From Anastrepha obliqua (Eukaryota; Arthropoda; Insecta; Diptera; Tephritidae), in the NCBI RefSeq assembly GCF_027943255.1, contig NC_072892.1:23645792-23709791 (forward strand): DNA of 64,000 nucleotides, given 5' to 3'. Position numbers and translations under genes: made by a program. Below, piece after piece: positions 31,148 to 43,800 of the stretch. Every line of letters begins with the position of its first letter. The first letter of the stretch is position 1. Under the pieces are notes generated by a model, which was not told the DNA's origin, ran no database searches, and was given only the letters and a program-made list of their open reading frames with translations.

Positions 31148-32515
31148 ATCGTCAGTAAACCTACTTTACAGACAACCTCTTTTTTTTTAATTTGAACTCT
31201 TCTACAATACCAAATTTGGGCTTCAAACAACGGTAATTCTTTGTACATATGTAATTATTTATTCATTCTTATATATATATATATAATTATATATATATAT
31301 TTGTTTCAAATACATGTACGTATTCTTTTACAATCTGCTTGGGTACATATGTATATGTGTATTATTTTGGGATCATACTTAATACTTAAAATTAAATTAC
31401 ACGTACAACATTTGTTTTTTGTTACAATCAGTTATATATCCATAAGTTATACTGAAGTTTTGTGGTATGTAGGTACTTATAAATACGAGTGCAAGTACAT
31501 ATATTCCAGTACTTGCAGTTGGTAATAGTTTTTTCTTGGTTTCCCTTCTATTTCATGCCTTTTTACTTGCAAATATGTACTGGTAATGTTTATGCTGGTA
31601 TATAATATATTTATATAATATTTTTGAACTTCGAAAACTACTCTCTTATTTTATTTCAATATTGTGAGTTGTATGCATGTAAGCAAATTTCATTATTTAG
31701 TTTTACTTTTATTTTTAATAATTGCCTACGTGTGTGTTTGTGTGTGTGTTTAGAAGCAAACGATGTACCTATGATTGTTGCAAGTAGTCTGGTACTCTGA
31801 TACTTAAAAACAAGTAACAATGACGGTAATTAATCGTAACTTTTACCAAGCAATTTTTATTTGTTTTTCATTGTGGTAAAGTGCGCGTACAACCAAGAGA
31901 ATTGCCAATTGCTTATTTTATGTACTTATGTGCATATTCGCATATACATTATTTATAATTTTTTGTTTTGATAATATTATATATTAACCGGCCATATATT
32001 TATACATATGTGTACAGTTATGAGTACATAATATTCATTATCAAATAATTAAGTTCACGAAGACATAATAATCATTTAATAGTATTCAAGTACGTTTGTT
32101 AATTTGTAAAAATTTTCGAATATTTAGTGCCGAATTCGTCAAAAAGGTATACATATTTTTAATTAAACATTTTTTTATAAATAATTTCGCATTTCAGTCC
32201 AATACTCAGTTTACTTGGATACTAACATATTGTACACACGTATTGATTTCAATTGATTTGTATTTCTCAGTCGAATTTGTTGTGTCGCTCCAAAGTTAAT
32301 TGGTAAATAAGTAATTCTTACATTTAAATACATATTAATAGCTTAAACATTTCAAAAATCATTGAATTAGCCCGTAGCGCAAAATTAATCATTCAATTTG
32401 GTTTCTGAATAACTTTTTTATTAAATAAAAAAAGTGATTTTGAGTGATAAAAATCTTTATTTTAACCTTTACGCGCTCTATTGCATGTCTGTCTGTATGC
32501 TGTAGCTGTTTAGTT
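31148..32515. other. AT-rich, no gene found
   Basis: Contains TATA-rich microsatellite near 31270-31300. No exon or transposon motif recognised. Confidence 0.4.
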
Positions 32516-32640
32516 CATAAGTGTGAAGTATGATTGAAGTACAACGCCATTTGCAAAAATTATAAATCTTCCGTTAGACTGATTAATTTTGCGCCACCTT
32601 GTCTATAGCGAAATTAAAGTTTTCTAACCTATGTGGGCGG
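32516..32640 (+). repeat. dispersed repeat, copy A
   Basis: Shares ACGCCATTTGCAAAAATTATAAA.CTTCCG and GATTAATTTTGCG.CAC with 39848-39945 in the same orientation. Confidence 0.6.
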
Positions 32641-32913
32641 TGCGATAATATTGGAAGGGATAAATGGAAACATCACATTAGCTTTCTAAAAAATACGCAT
32701 ATTCTACAGCTGCAGTCAAAGCAGTAGTAAAATACCCAAAAGACTAAACAGCAGATATGTATGTACATATATGTGAGTGAGTAATATTCGGTTTTTATGA
32801 TTTTGTTTTATGTTTCTTAATAAGTTTACTAAATTGCAAATGATAATTGCATTTCAGTTTACTTCAATGTAATCCAGTGCATTGCATTTTGAATTTTTCT
32901 TACATATACTTAA

Positions 32914-33702
32914 GAATACACACAGAAAATTTAAGATCGTTCCGGTGAATATTTTCGAAGTAACACGCAAATTTGAAAGACGTTTCAGAGTGCTTGAAAG
33001 TACAAGGCCGGAGTTTTAAACGCGTTTTTCTCAAAATGGTATTTTTAAAGTCGATGACCAACATTACTTGAAAACGGCTAAACCGATTGGTCTCAAATTT
33101 TAACACGAGCTTCTTAAATATATTTTTTAGTAATTAATCAAAGATTTTTTCTCACCGATAAATATATATTTTTTTATAAACAATTTAAGGCCGAAATTTT
33201 CTTTGCTTATTCCTTCGATTAATTACTATATTTAACTTTTTTTTTGTTTTTTTTTCCTTGTTCACTCCACTCGGGAGCATAGGGGCTTGACGAGACTTAG
33301 TTTGGCGTTGGGTTTGTTAATCTATTTTGCTTTTCTGGCAGGGTAGGTGATTAACCTGCCGCTACTAGACATTACTTTAACGAAATCTGTTTGGTTTTTT
33401 AATTTCAGGGGACCCAGTTCAGAGATATAGTGGTCACCGCAAAACCTTTTTTTTCGAGAGTAGCCCCCGAAGACCAACTGTAGCCCCGTTCCAAATAAAT
33501 ATTTTTACTAATACTAAGCCTTGAAATCCAGTTAAAAGATAACATAATATCTGTACAAGTTTTAGATCAATATATTTAAAAGTTTTCTCAGAAAAAATTC
33601 TGGAAAATTTGCTCTTTTCGGCCTTCTAACTGTATATAACCTCTTAAGGGTGTAACTTCGAAAATATTCACCGGAACGATATTAAATTTTCTGTGTGTAT
33701 TC
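32914..33702. mobile_element. non-autonomous DNA element with ~55-bp inverted repeats and TTAA flanks
   Basis: Left GAATACACACAGAAAATTTAAG, ATCGTTCCGGTGAATATTTTCGAAGT; right is the reverse complement with few changes. TTAA lies at both edges (32910-32913, 33703-33706), as in piggyBac or Kolobok elements. No transposase. A LINE-like fragment (33260-33365) is inserted. Confidence 0.7.
33260..33365 (-). repeat. LINE 3'-UTR-like fragment, copy A
   Basis: CACTCCACTCGGGAGCATAGG, then GTTAATCTATTTTGC...GGCAGGGTAGGTGATTA; the inverted counterpart is at 40728-40838. Confidence 0.65.
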
Positions 33703-33706
33703 TTAA

Positions 33707-34091
33707 ATATTATATATGTACATTAAGAAAAAAAACATAAAAATCGATCTTTTGAAAATTCTACCTGTATATAACCCCTTAATGAAGTGGTAGTATGGAT
33801 TGTTGAATTTAATTAAAATAAAAATTCGTTTATTTCAAAAATAAGTACTTTATTTTATTTGTTTAATTTCTCTGCTTATATTGAATTCACTAAGGGTTCG
33901 CATTTGTGAACGCTGCTGTGGCTTTCCAAGTACCCTTCAATGTCTGTCAAAATTATTGTACAAATTATTTCTTCAAGGGAAAATGGCCACTAAATGTGAA
34001 ACCATAAAACCTCTGCCGGATTAAGGAACGACTGCTGTAAACGCCATTTCATTATTCATTCATTCATTAAGACATTTAGCTCATACCTTTT
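33707..34091. other. no feature found
   Basis: AT-rich spacer before the SINE. Confidence 0.4.
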
Positions 34092-34382
34092 ATTGCGTGC
34101 TTGGCCGAGCTCCTCTTCTATTTGTGGTGAGGGCCTTAATGTTTTTCCACAAATATAGGTAGGGGACCTTTAATGCCGCCTTCGAATCGTAGATGATTTT
34201 TTTATGAGGACCTTTTTCATGCCAACTATACACGCGGAGCTTTGCCATTGCCTGCCTAGGGGCCACCGCTTTAAGAAGAAACTTTTTCCATCTATTTTCG
34301 ATGTTTCATGACCGCGATTTCAAACCTGTGCACTAACGGATAGCAGTCACGTACCAACACTTTCGGCTACGGCAGTCGCTCA
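34092..34382 (-). repeat. near full-length SINE (antisense) with tRNA-like head
   Basis: Body followed by head: the reverse complement starts GCCGTAGCCGAAAGTGTTGG (box A), CACGTGACTGC-like, then ACAGGTTTGAAATCGCGG (box B). The most complete head-to-body copy here, though diverged and without a TA tail. Confidence 0.85.
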
Positions 34383-34620
34383 AATCCTTTGGGTCATTGT
34401 CATCTATTGGAAAAACTAAATTAGTGGCATCTCATCCTCAACAGCGCGGTCGCGCTACTTGGAACTCAAACGGTTAATTTTGAATGCACGAATTGCTTTA
34501 AATTCATAAATGATTGCTTACATATAATAAGCGCTACTATTTTTTGACCACAGTTGTAGGCATTTCCTTTTGACTGAATCGATCGAGTTATCGTATTATC
34601 GACTGCATACTCATATATAT

Positions 34621-35409
34621 CGGGTGTTCTTAAGAGCTTGAGAAACTAAACGATAATACAAAACAGATATATTTTTAGAACGATTTTTTTTTTAATTTAA
34701 TCTGGTAGATAATTTCACGGCATTTATTTTTTGAATATGGTATTCTACATATCGTCTTAGTATTAGTATAGCCTATAAATTTTTTATTAAAATAGCCTAT
34801 AAATTTTTTGATGTTTTGAGAAAATGAATTTCAAACTTTTTGTCGAAAGTAGCTCTCACTCAAATCTCGTTATGTCTGTAAATATTTATTATTTTTTGAC
34901 TGACGTTTTGACCCACTTTGTGGAACTAGAATTTGACAAAATTTTAACCACATATAAAATCGACGCTGGAGAATCCAAAAATTCAATAAAAAAATAATAG
35001 CCTATGAGCACATAGGCTATTGTTATACTAAGGGGACGATATGACCGCCGCAGATACGAGTTACATGGTCCATTCGATCAGTCAATTTCGGTCGTATGGC
35101 GTCTATGGTGGCTTGCATCGTAATGGTAGCTACTTCCTCATTTCGAAAGAAATAGGGACCGATGATGCCTATGATCTATGAACTTCGCGAACAGATTTAT
35201 TTTTTATTTTTATTTATTTATTTTAATATATTTATTTATTATTTTTCAATGTAAATTTCCCCAATATGGAAGCATTGTTCTGGCGTTAAACGATGCATGA
35301 TGACTTGCCAAACCTTTCTAAACAGAAATCTCAACACAGTTTGCCCTTCTCCGGTGTCAAACCATAGTTATCGATATCGATAGTGCTCAAGCAGCTAAAA
35401 AAACACCCG
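34621..35409 (-). mobile_element. mariner (rosa-like) deletion derivative with a nested MITE
   Basis: Ends CGGGTGTTCTTAAGAGCTTGAG / GCTCAAGCAGCTAAAAAAACACCCG in TA-rich flanks. Minus-strand transposase pieces: the N-terminus at 35298 (MHRLTPEQCFHIGEIYIEK) and fragments GIIGPYFFRNEE, ATIDAIRPKLTDRMDHVTRICGGHI at about 35180-35040. Most of the gene is deleted. Confidence 0.75.
34750..35040. mobile_element. ~290-bp MITE inside the mariner
   Basis: CATATCGTC-TTAGTAT.AGTATAGCCTAT at the left and its reverse complement with small indels at the right. GCCTATAAATTTTTT is repeated near the left end. Boundaries are approximate. Confidence 0.6.
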
Positions 35410-35479
35410 ATATGTATTTGAACTTTTGCATATGTATGCACATATGCATATATATACACGTATATGTGCTTGTATACTA

Positions 35480-35995
35480 AAGGGTTTTCCAATAACAGGT
35501 GTTATTTTGAATAGAATAGAGATGATTAACGATTTTCTATGGCCGGAATTAGATGGTATTGATCTGGACAACGTTTATTTTCAACAAGACGGCGCCACGT
35601 GCCACAAAAGCAACGAAACCATTGATCTTTTGCGGGAAGAGTTTCCAGACAGCGTTATCTCTCGAAGAGGTGATCACAATTGGCCACCCAGATCTTGTGA
35701 TTTAACACCTTGTGACTTTTTTCTTTGGGGCCACGTGAAAGAGAAGGTCTACGCCAACAGCCCAGGGTCGATTGAAGACCTCAAAGATGGAATTCGTGAG
35801 GCTATCGAGGACATAGGGCAGCCACTTTGCAATTCGGTTATGGAAAATTTCATGAAAAGAATATTGTTCTGCAAGTGTGGTCGTGGTGGTAATTTGCCTC
35901 TTTATAATGAAATATCATTCATATCTGATCATTTATATTAAAAAATAGCATTTTTCTTTGAATATCAAAATAACACATCTAATTGGAAAGCCCTT
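35480..35995 (+). mobile_element. rosa-like mariner, 5'-deleted, with intact ends
   Basis: Ends AAGGGTTTTCCAATAACAGG and its imperfect complement, flanked by TA (35478-35479, 35996-35997). Only 516 bp long. Confidence 0.85.
35521..35941 (+). pseudogene. rosa-like mariner transposase C-terminal half
   Basis: Open from MINDFLWPELDG to the stop: VYFQQDGATCHKSNET (second Asp), WPPRSCDLTPCDFFLWG (third Asp position; TPCD), then the C-terminal helices. The whole N-terminal DNA-binding region and first catalytic Asp are missing, directly replaced by the left terminal repeat. Confidence 0.85.
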
Positions 35996-35997
35996 TA

Positions 35998-38754
35998 CAT
36001 CCAGTGAGCTGAGAAAAGCGCAGTTAGTTTTTTCCATACTCGGCATATCAAGCATTTCCTTTAGAACTTTCGCGCTTGACTAATGCAATGCAATACTAAA
36101 TATTTGAATGTAGTTCTAATTAGTTGATTGGGAAAATTGAACACCTACATATGTACATACATGTAGGCTTGAATACAAAAAAATTACTAGGATACTATTT
36201 GGACAACAAATTACATTTTTACGATTAAAACATCGCCTTACAAATAATCTTAACTTTCATAAAAGCAAATTCTTTAGAAAATTTTAACACTAATATTTGA
36301 TTTCTTTAAGATTTTATTTGAATTTTCAATAATGAGTTGCTCGCTTCGGTTGGGATGTTTTCATTTACTTTGGTAAAAAATTTCGATTGGTTAATTCAGA
36401 ATTCGAAAAAATACAAATTTGTATGTCTTTTCTGCCTATTTAATAAATCAGTCATTTAATATAATTTTTTAATACGAAATTTCCACACACATGCTTATGT
36501 ATGTATATACCTACATTTTGTACATACGTACAAGTAAGGTTGAATATTAAAATGTTTTTTCTACGCATGTGTAAGTATGTATGTTTGTAGACCAGTGAAG
36601 CAATGTTGTGTGTGATCGAGTACAGGTCCAAAGTGTGATTGTTCAGTTGTGAGTCTGCGCGTATTGCTTCTTTAGCGTAAATTTGAGAAGCAGCATACAT
36701 ATGCAAGAGGTTTGTGCTTACAATAAAGAAAAGTCAAAACTAAATTCATATATTTACTATAAGATAAAAAAAAGTTTCAAGCGCAATTTCGTGGAGAAGT
36801 AGAATGTCAATCATATTTTTGACTTATGAGGCACGCATCACCAGCACAAATAAAATAAAATAATTTTGTTTTAAGTCTAATACACCGATTAGTTATTTAT
36901 GTGTTTATGTAACTATATACATATATATGTACATATCTTTACATATGAAGTAGATTACGTTTAGAAGCGAATGCACTTTAGAAGTCGAGTTAATGATTGG
37001 CAGTGTTAAAGTGTATTATTTTTATCAGTTTCGCCAAAAATTAAAATCTTTGGTTTCTTCCTTATTCGTTTTACAGTTATTTATAAGATTGTACAATAAA
37101 TAATTTTGATCGCGCCGATTCCAAAGTAAAAACAAACAATAAATTCAATGCATGCAATCGTGAATATTAAAAATTATCACTCATTTTATATGTTTTTTAA
37201 AATTGTCTTTCGAATTTAATATAATAAGTTGCTACATATTTAAAATATACATGCTTATATGATTTGCATATATGTATGTAGATATTTTTGCGTGGGTGTT
37301 AGTTTCTGAAGAATGCGAAAGTCTTTTTCCGATCGTATTTATGCGTAAATTAATAACTAAATGCTTATTCAATGATTATTTTTAATAAAAGTGTTTTTTT
37401 ATTTTAATAAATACTTTACCTTCTTATTTTCTTAAAGCTTAAATATACATATGTACGCACGTAAGAATTAAGAACACCAATTTCGCATAAAATTATTTCG
37501 ATTTTACGAGATCGCATAAACAATAATTAATAATTTTGTATACGTTGTCAACGTGTACAGAAGTTTTTAAAAATATTCGTTTGATATAATCTTTTTTGTT
37601 TTTATTTTTGCTTAAGAACAAAAAGAAGTAAATATGGAAGGGGTTTGTAAGCTTGCATGCAATATTTAATTGTTACAAACCATTTGGCCCATTCCGAACT
37701 ATCCAAGTTCGATTTAAGTCGGTGTACATTTTTACATACATTTCTACATACGCAGGTATGTAAGTTTGTATATAGGTAAATAAAATGAGTGGTTGAAAGG
37801 CTGAAATAGTTGTTGGAGGTCAAGGGTCGACCGTAGTTTTGGGAACAAACAAATTACACCATATCTCGGGTGAATTCCATTTTTTTCATGTTGAAGAGAA
37901 ATCGCACAAAGCACAATAAGGACATTCACATCAGTCTCGCTTGTTTAAAAGTTTGCCAAAAACAGTTCAATGAAAATTTTTTACTATGCACGATGTACGA
38001 AATGCAGGTGTGTGATCATTGCTGATTGGTTGACGTAATCGGAATAAACGGAACAAGTGCGACCTCACACACACACAGCAATTCTGTCAAATTCACTGAG
38101 AGCAAAGTAGCGGTACCACGATCGGCGCCATCTTATTATTCTCTGCATCGTGCGAAAAAAATCAAAGCAGTCTCCACCAATGCTACTACGGTGAAAAATG
38201 AGCAGCCTGAATTTTGCTGCCGAGTAACCGGTGTCGGGACAGCCGAAGTTATTCTCACAATTTTCTCTGTAGATTGGAGAAAAATTTCCATAATTTGTAA
38301 GGCGGAAGTGTTTGCATTATGAAAGGCCAAATCGTTGAAATAGTGGGTAGACAAAAAATAAAAACGCAGGAAACACAATTTAAAAAAAATATATATTTTT
38401 TCTTTTCACTAAAACTTTTTTTCCCTAAAACTTTTTTTCAATAACATTTTTTTGGAAAAAAATTGTATATTCTTAAATTGCCAACCTTTTTTTTACTAAC
38501 ATTTTTTGGAAAAAAATATTATCTTCTTACATTGGCGCACGGCTGAAATTAAATTGTCGTTATTCCAACTTAAAAAATCGAGGCGTATAAAATTCCTCAT
38601 CTTATAAACTTAATAATCTTTACTTGGCATCAAAATACATATAATTTTTTTTGTATTATAATCTGCTGTATTTATTTATCAGCGCCTGCAATGAAGATAA
38701 AGATTAAACGAAGATCTCGGCTTAATATTAAATTTTTTATATTCGAAACGGCGT
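35998..38754. other. AT-rich, no gene found
   Basis: Several TATGTA-type microsatellites. An open plus frame at 38026-38322 is more GC-rich but has no recognisable domain. Confidence 0.4.
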
Positions 38755-38882
38755 ACGGACGACGTACGTTACCGGAATGACTCGGATGTACATATGTATA
38801 TCCAGGACTGCCATTCCAGCAGCATTCTCCGTACATGTGTGGGGAGTGTTCATGCTGCTACAACAACGAGCAGAACAACAGA
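38755..38882 (+). repeat. dispersed hairpin/CAA-tail repeat
   Basis: ACGTACGTTACCGGAATGACTCGG, CCAGGACTGCCATTCCAGCA, CAGCATTCTCCGTACATGTG and ATGCTGCTACAACAACGAG; sense copy of the family at 11484. Confidence 0.7.
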
Positions 38883-39847
38883 ATGACCTACGAGTATTAC
38901 AAATATCCGCACCAAAAAGAAAAATAGTGAAACTGTACTTAAATAGGCAAATACCAACAATGCATTATATATTTCAATATAGACGCATTTATAGGCAGGT
39001 ATAACCACGTGTAGAGCAGCTGTTTTGATTTTTTCTATTTATTTGGTCTCTAAGGCGTCAATTTTTGCAAACTACTCTAAATTGTCAATCTTTGTTTAGG
39101 GATGTTGAGACCGAGTTTAGAGACCAAAAGCAAAAACAAAATACATTGCTTTTGTTGTTCTACCTGTACAAACTGTTGTACCTGCTAAAACGGATTTTTA
39201 TTGAAAAATATTTAAAAGCATTCTGTAACGCAGGTACTCGTATCCGTGTAAAACTCCAGTCGTAGAGAGTTTTAATTAAGAATCAGTTAAAATATGTTCA
39301 CTAAATTTTAAATTTGTTTGTATGGTGTGAAGATATTAATTGTCTTATATGTATATATATTTTTCCGTGGTTCCTATGTGGAACCTAGGGCCTCGACCTG
39401 CTTTAATGTCAGAAAAAATTATCATTTTCATGAAGTGAATACAGTTTTTTCGCCATCCACTATTACGATTTGTTTGATAACACTTGAATGGTTAAAAATG
39501 AGAATTTTTTGAATTAATTGAAGAACAAGTAATTTGTACAACAAACTTGTATGCAATCGATTGGCCAGGGAAAACGATTCTATTGTATATATGTATATAT
39601 TTGAAGCTGATTTCAAATTCTATAAAAACTTACTTTGGTATTCATTGAAGATTCATACACATTTTCTTGTTAGCCTCCAATACATTCGCATAGCGCATAT
39701 TTTTAGGCGCACGCTCATCCTACGTAAAAATAATTGGGGATATGGGAAATATAGCAGAATGGGTTTGTGCGAGTTGCAATCACAACCGCTGTGTTGCACG
39801 ATTTTTTAAGTTTTACGTTCTATGTGAAATTCTGGTAACTTTGGGTA
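38883..39847. other. no feature found
   Basis: AT-rich. Confidence 0.4.
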
Positions 39848-39945
39848 AAGTAAAGCGTTCTGTCACACGTACGACGCCATTCGCCAAAATTATAAACCTT
39901 CCGATAGGGTGATTAATTTTGCGTCACTTTGCACTGGGGAAATAT
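39848..39945 (+). repeat. dispersed repeat, copy B
   Basis: Diverged direct copy of 32516-32640. Confidence 0.6.
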
Positions 39946-40116
39946 GTCATGGTTTTTTAACTCAAGTAACTTGAGCGTAGCTTACGGCAATAAATCGATG
40001 GCACAGATTCTTTGTTGTGCTAATAAACTTTTGCAGCGAGAAGAGTGATTCTACCGATTTACTACCACAACGTATTTAAGCCTTATATGATCTGAAAAAG
40101 TTACCAATAAATAATT

Positions 40117-40335
40117 ATTGGCGCGTGCTTGGCCTAGCTCCTCCTCCTCCTCCTGTTTGTGGTGTGCGTCTTGATGTTGTTCAATAAATAGACGGAACTA
40201 CAGCTTTACGCCGCCTCCGAACGGCAAATTCTTTTTATGAGGAGCTTTTCATGCAGAAATACACTCGACGGTTTGCCATTGCCTGCCGGGGGACGACCAC
40301 TTTTAGAAAAAATCGTTTGCTGTAATTTGATGCTC
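40117..40335 (-). repeat. SINE copy (antisense)
   Basis: ATTGGCGCGTGCTTGGCCTAG, CTCCTCCTCCTGTTTGTGGTG, CGCCTCCGAACGGCAAATTC and TTGCCATTGCCTGCCGG. The head is lost. Confidence 0.85.
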
Positions 40336-40539
40336 ATGCAAGTTCCCATACAAATAGTTACCAATAATGCAATAAAATGGTTGCATAGGAAATTTCAAGA
40401 ACAGATCTCAGATGCAAAGTTCAATATGGTATTGAAAATATGTTCTCGTATCTAATCGCAAGGCGCTCGGGCCCATTAAAATTCTTGTACGCATAAAATT
40501 CTCGTATTGCATAAACCAGATTAAGCGAGACTTAACAGA

Positions 40540-40633
40540 CGTTCCCACGACTGCCGGTTTTACGTTGCTAGAACTCCTGGACTAGCATTCCCCGTACATG
40601 TATAAGGACTCTTTATGCTGCAACGACAGACTT
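40540..40633 (+). repeat. dispersed hairpin/CAA-tail repeat (decayed)
   Basis: CCACGACTGCCGGTTTTACG, CTCCTGGACTAGCATTCCCC, GTACATGTATAAGGA and TATGCTGCAACGACAG. Confidence 0.6.
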
Positions 40634-40727
40634 AACGACTTCATTCCATCGAATTTTAATGCTCTTAGGAATAATAAGCAAAAATAATAGGCCTCTGCTA
40701 TTCGCCAAGAAGGCATTAGGGTTAGCT

Positions 40728-40838
40728 AGGCTAATCATCTACCCTGCCAGAAAGCAAAATAGATTAACCAAACCAACGCAAGACTGAGCCATGTCGAGGC
40801 CCTGTGCTTCCGAGTGGAGTGAACAGGGGGAAAAATTG
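40728..40838 (+). repeat. LINE 3'-UTR-like fragment, copy B
   Basis: Inverted counterpart of 33260-33365, ending TTCCGAGTGGAGTGAACAGGGGGAAAAA, which looks like a LINE 3' end with an A-rich tail. Confidence 0.65.
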
Positions 40839-43800
40839 AAATAAACGTAACTTGGCATGGCTGGAATAAGGCTGCCTAAAATTACATTCGTCTCACACTC
40901 ATAACTTTTTTGTTCCTTTCACATGCAAATGTTTTGTCAAGTGAGCCGAACAGAGGATAGCGAGCAGAGAAGCGGTGAATAGAAGAATCCTCATACCATT
41001 ACAGTGTCTATTTCGTTATGTTCGATTACTGAAAAGAATCCCACAAAATTTTTATAATTCATCCTTATGATTCAAGTTGCGTGGAAGGAGCCAATTTTCT
41101 CAAATCAGCTGTACGTCCAACGTCGAAGCCAGGGTCCCAGGTTTATTTTGTTGTGTTCAAATAAAAACCAAAATGTTCAACAAAACAAAAAAAAACAAAG
41201 TTTAGTTTTCGTTTTGGGCTTTTATCTTTAATTATAAATAACAATTGTTTATTAAATTTTAAAATGTAGGTATTGTATTTATAGTTTCAATAAACTCTAT
41301 GTATGCATGCATGAATATAGGGGAAGTTGGGCGTGATTCTATGCAAGTGAGTGGTTACATTTTTGTGTTCTTCGGGTTTTCCATAATTTTTCTTCTTGCT
41401 TTTGTATGTTGCTATTGTTATTGCGTTGTGAGTGTTTTTGTTTTTGTTTTTAATTATGCTTTCTTATGTCCTATGAAACTTTGTAAAAATATCACTTACA
41501 AATAGTTTTTGTAATTGCCAAAAATAAAATCAATAATAATAGAATTGTGTACAAGTGTTTGAAAATTATTGTTCAGGAGAGAGAAATATGAGAGAAGAGG
41601 TAAATCAATTTAATTGCGCAGCATTGATATACATACGTAGATATCGAAATGTATGCACAAATTATAATTTTTAAAATGTATTATATATATTTTTCAAGAT
41701 ACACGTACATACTTAGCATTAATGTTTGTCTTAATTTTTATAAACGAAAAATGATAGGTTTCAAAATGAAGACAAATATACTCGTATTTATATACAATGG
41801 CCACTATCACGAATTTCATTTAAATCACGTTTACGATCAGATCAAAGGGAACACACACCCAGAGATTTACGAAAAGTACGAAAAGTAAAGATAATTAAAT
41901 ACAAATATTCGTACATATGCACATATATAGTAAATATATATATATATGTATGTATGTATGCATATAAATTAGATCAAACGTTTTGAAAATACCGTTCGTT
42001 GACAACAAAAGAAATACATTTGCCAAAAACGAGTACGTATGTAAGTATGCAATCTTTTTTGAATTTGAATTTGAAGTGAGTATAACTTAATAATATTCTA
42101 GTCGAATGAAACAATGTGATCGAAGTGAAAAACTATTCTTATCATCGAGTGTCATATTTTAAGTTGTCAATGAAATTCATAATAGCAGTTATACATATGA
42201 TAATTTTCATCCAATCGTAATTTTAGGTACAAAAAAGTGTTTAAAATTTTAAACAAAATGTATTACATACATATTTCGAATGAAGTACATATTAAATAAT
42301 TTATTGTAAATTTAGATTTCTAAGCATTACATAAATTTGAACACTTCTTTTTAATTTCATTATCTTGCGAGAGTTCTACGTTACTACAATTTGCGTTTCT
42401 TTTACTTGCTCGAACTGTCTTTTTGTAGGAGTTTTTTGGTAAAAAAAACGAAGCGGTAGAATTAAAAAAATTGTGATACGTGGCATTTACTGTATGAAGT
42501 GTCTCGACTTTCACGTAAATTTTAATACAATAATTATATTTTCTCTAGATATGTTGATCACATAAACAGGTTTTCGGTATCTCCACCTCAACTCAAGTAC
42601 TTGCTCAGAAACATACATACATATGCACATAACGCTCATTTGCTGCAAGAGTGTCATAATCCAATTTTTTTTTTGTAATAACTATGCAGAAAGAACTACC
42701 AGCTCATCTTGTATGCTGTGTAAAAAATTCTTGCTGCTATCGATTAATAGTATCGCACTAGATAAAAATGTGTTGTTGTTGTAGCAGCAATGTACGAGGA
42801 GTGCTGCTGGAATAAAAATGCGTCTTTACTTTTACTTAAAGAGGCATAGGTGAAGTGGTTGAAGTACCAGACTGGTACACCCCAAGTAGCGCCGTTTTAA
42901 TAGAGAGGCATAGTAAATTCAAAACTTTGAAGCCTTTTTTCTGGACATTTTGATTTTTTGGATTATGACAGTTTTGCAGCAAACGAACGATGTGATTCTC
43001 AAGAGTTGAACATTTTTAAATTGCTCTTCGAGTATAAGATATTTGTTCTTGCTACTCCAAACTTCTTATGAGCATTTTCCCTTGCTTAAAAAGCCTATTT
43101 CCAGTCGCTACCTTAACCAGATCAGAATTTCAAGAATACATATTTAATACTTCTTCTCAGTTCAATACACATGCATATGTAAATACCAGTGCAAAATATT
43201 CTACATATTATGACATAGAACTTTCCAATGTACGTATTTTTAAGATAATCAAAAGTCATTACGTATCACAAAAAAAGGAGAGAAAAAAAAACGTAGTACA
43301 TATTTTTCTCTAGCACTGAAAACCTTTTGTTTATTTCTTTATACTTCAGCAAATGTTTAGCATTTGGAGTTAGCATTTGGTAAATAGTACAAGAGCAAAC
43401 GTTGATTTTATAACTATGTTTTCAAGCGTGATAAATGAAAGTCCACTGAAATACCAACTAAAAATCAAATTTGAAAATGAGACTTTGATTTGTAGAGTTT
43501 GTAGGTGAAGAAGGTTTCTTTAGGTACTACTTGTTTGTGTTTAGTTTATTTTGTTGTATTGTTGTATTACTTTGTGTGTATGCCGGCATAAACGTAGGTA
43601 GTTATTTCCACTAAACCCTTTTTTTACATTTAACCTAAAAATTAGTATTGATTTCTTGTCTCGTTTGCTTTCTTTTTCATTTGTCTTGGTTTAACATTTT
43701 TCTATTTAACTGAATTTAAACATTTCCGTTATGATTACTATGATTAATGTAAGTAATGCTTAAGTATCTATTATGAACTTATGCAACATACACACATATG

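Noticed and set aside
38026..38322. 98-codon plus-strand frame in a GC-richer patch
   Set aside because: No recognisable domain, splice context or repetition; cannot be supported as a gene.
41649..41888. 79-codon plus-strand frame
   Set aside because: AT-driven Tyr/Phe/Ile-rich translation; no family recognised and no splice context.
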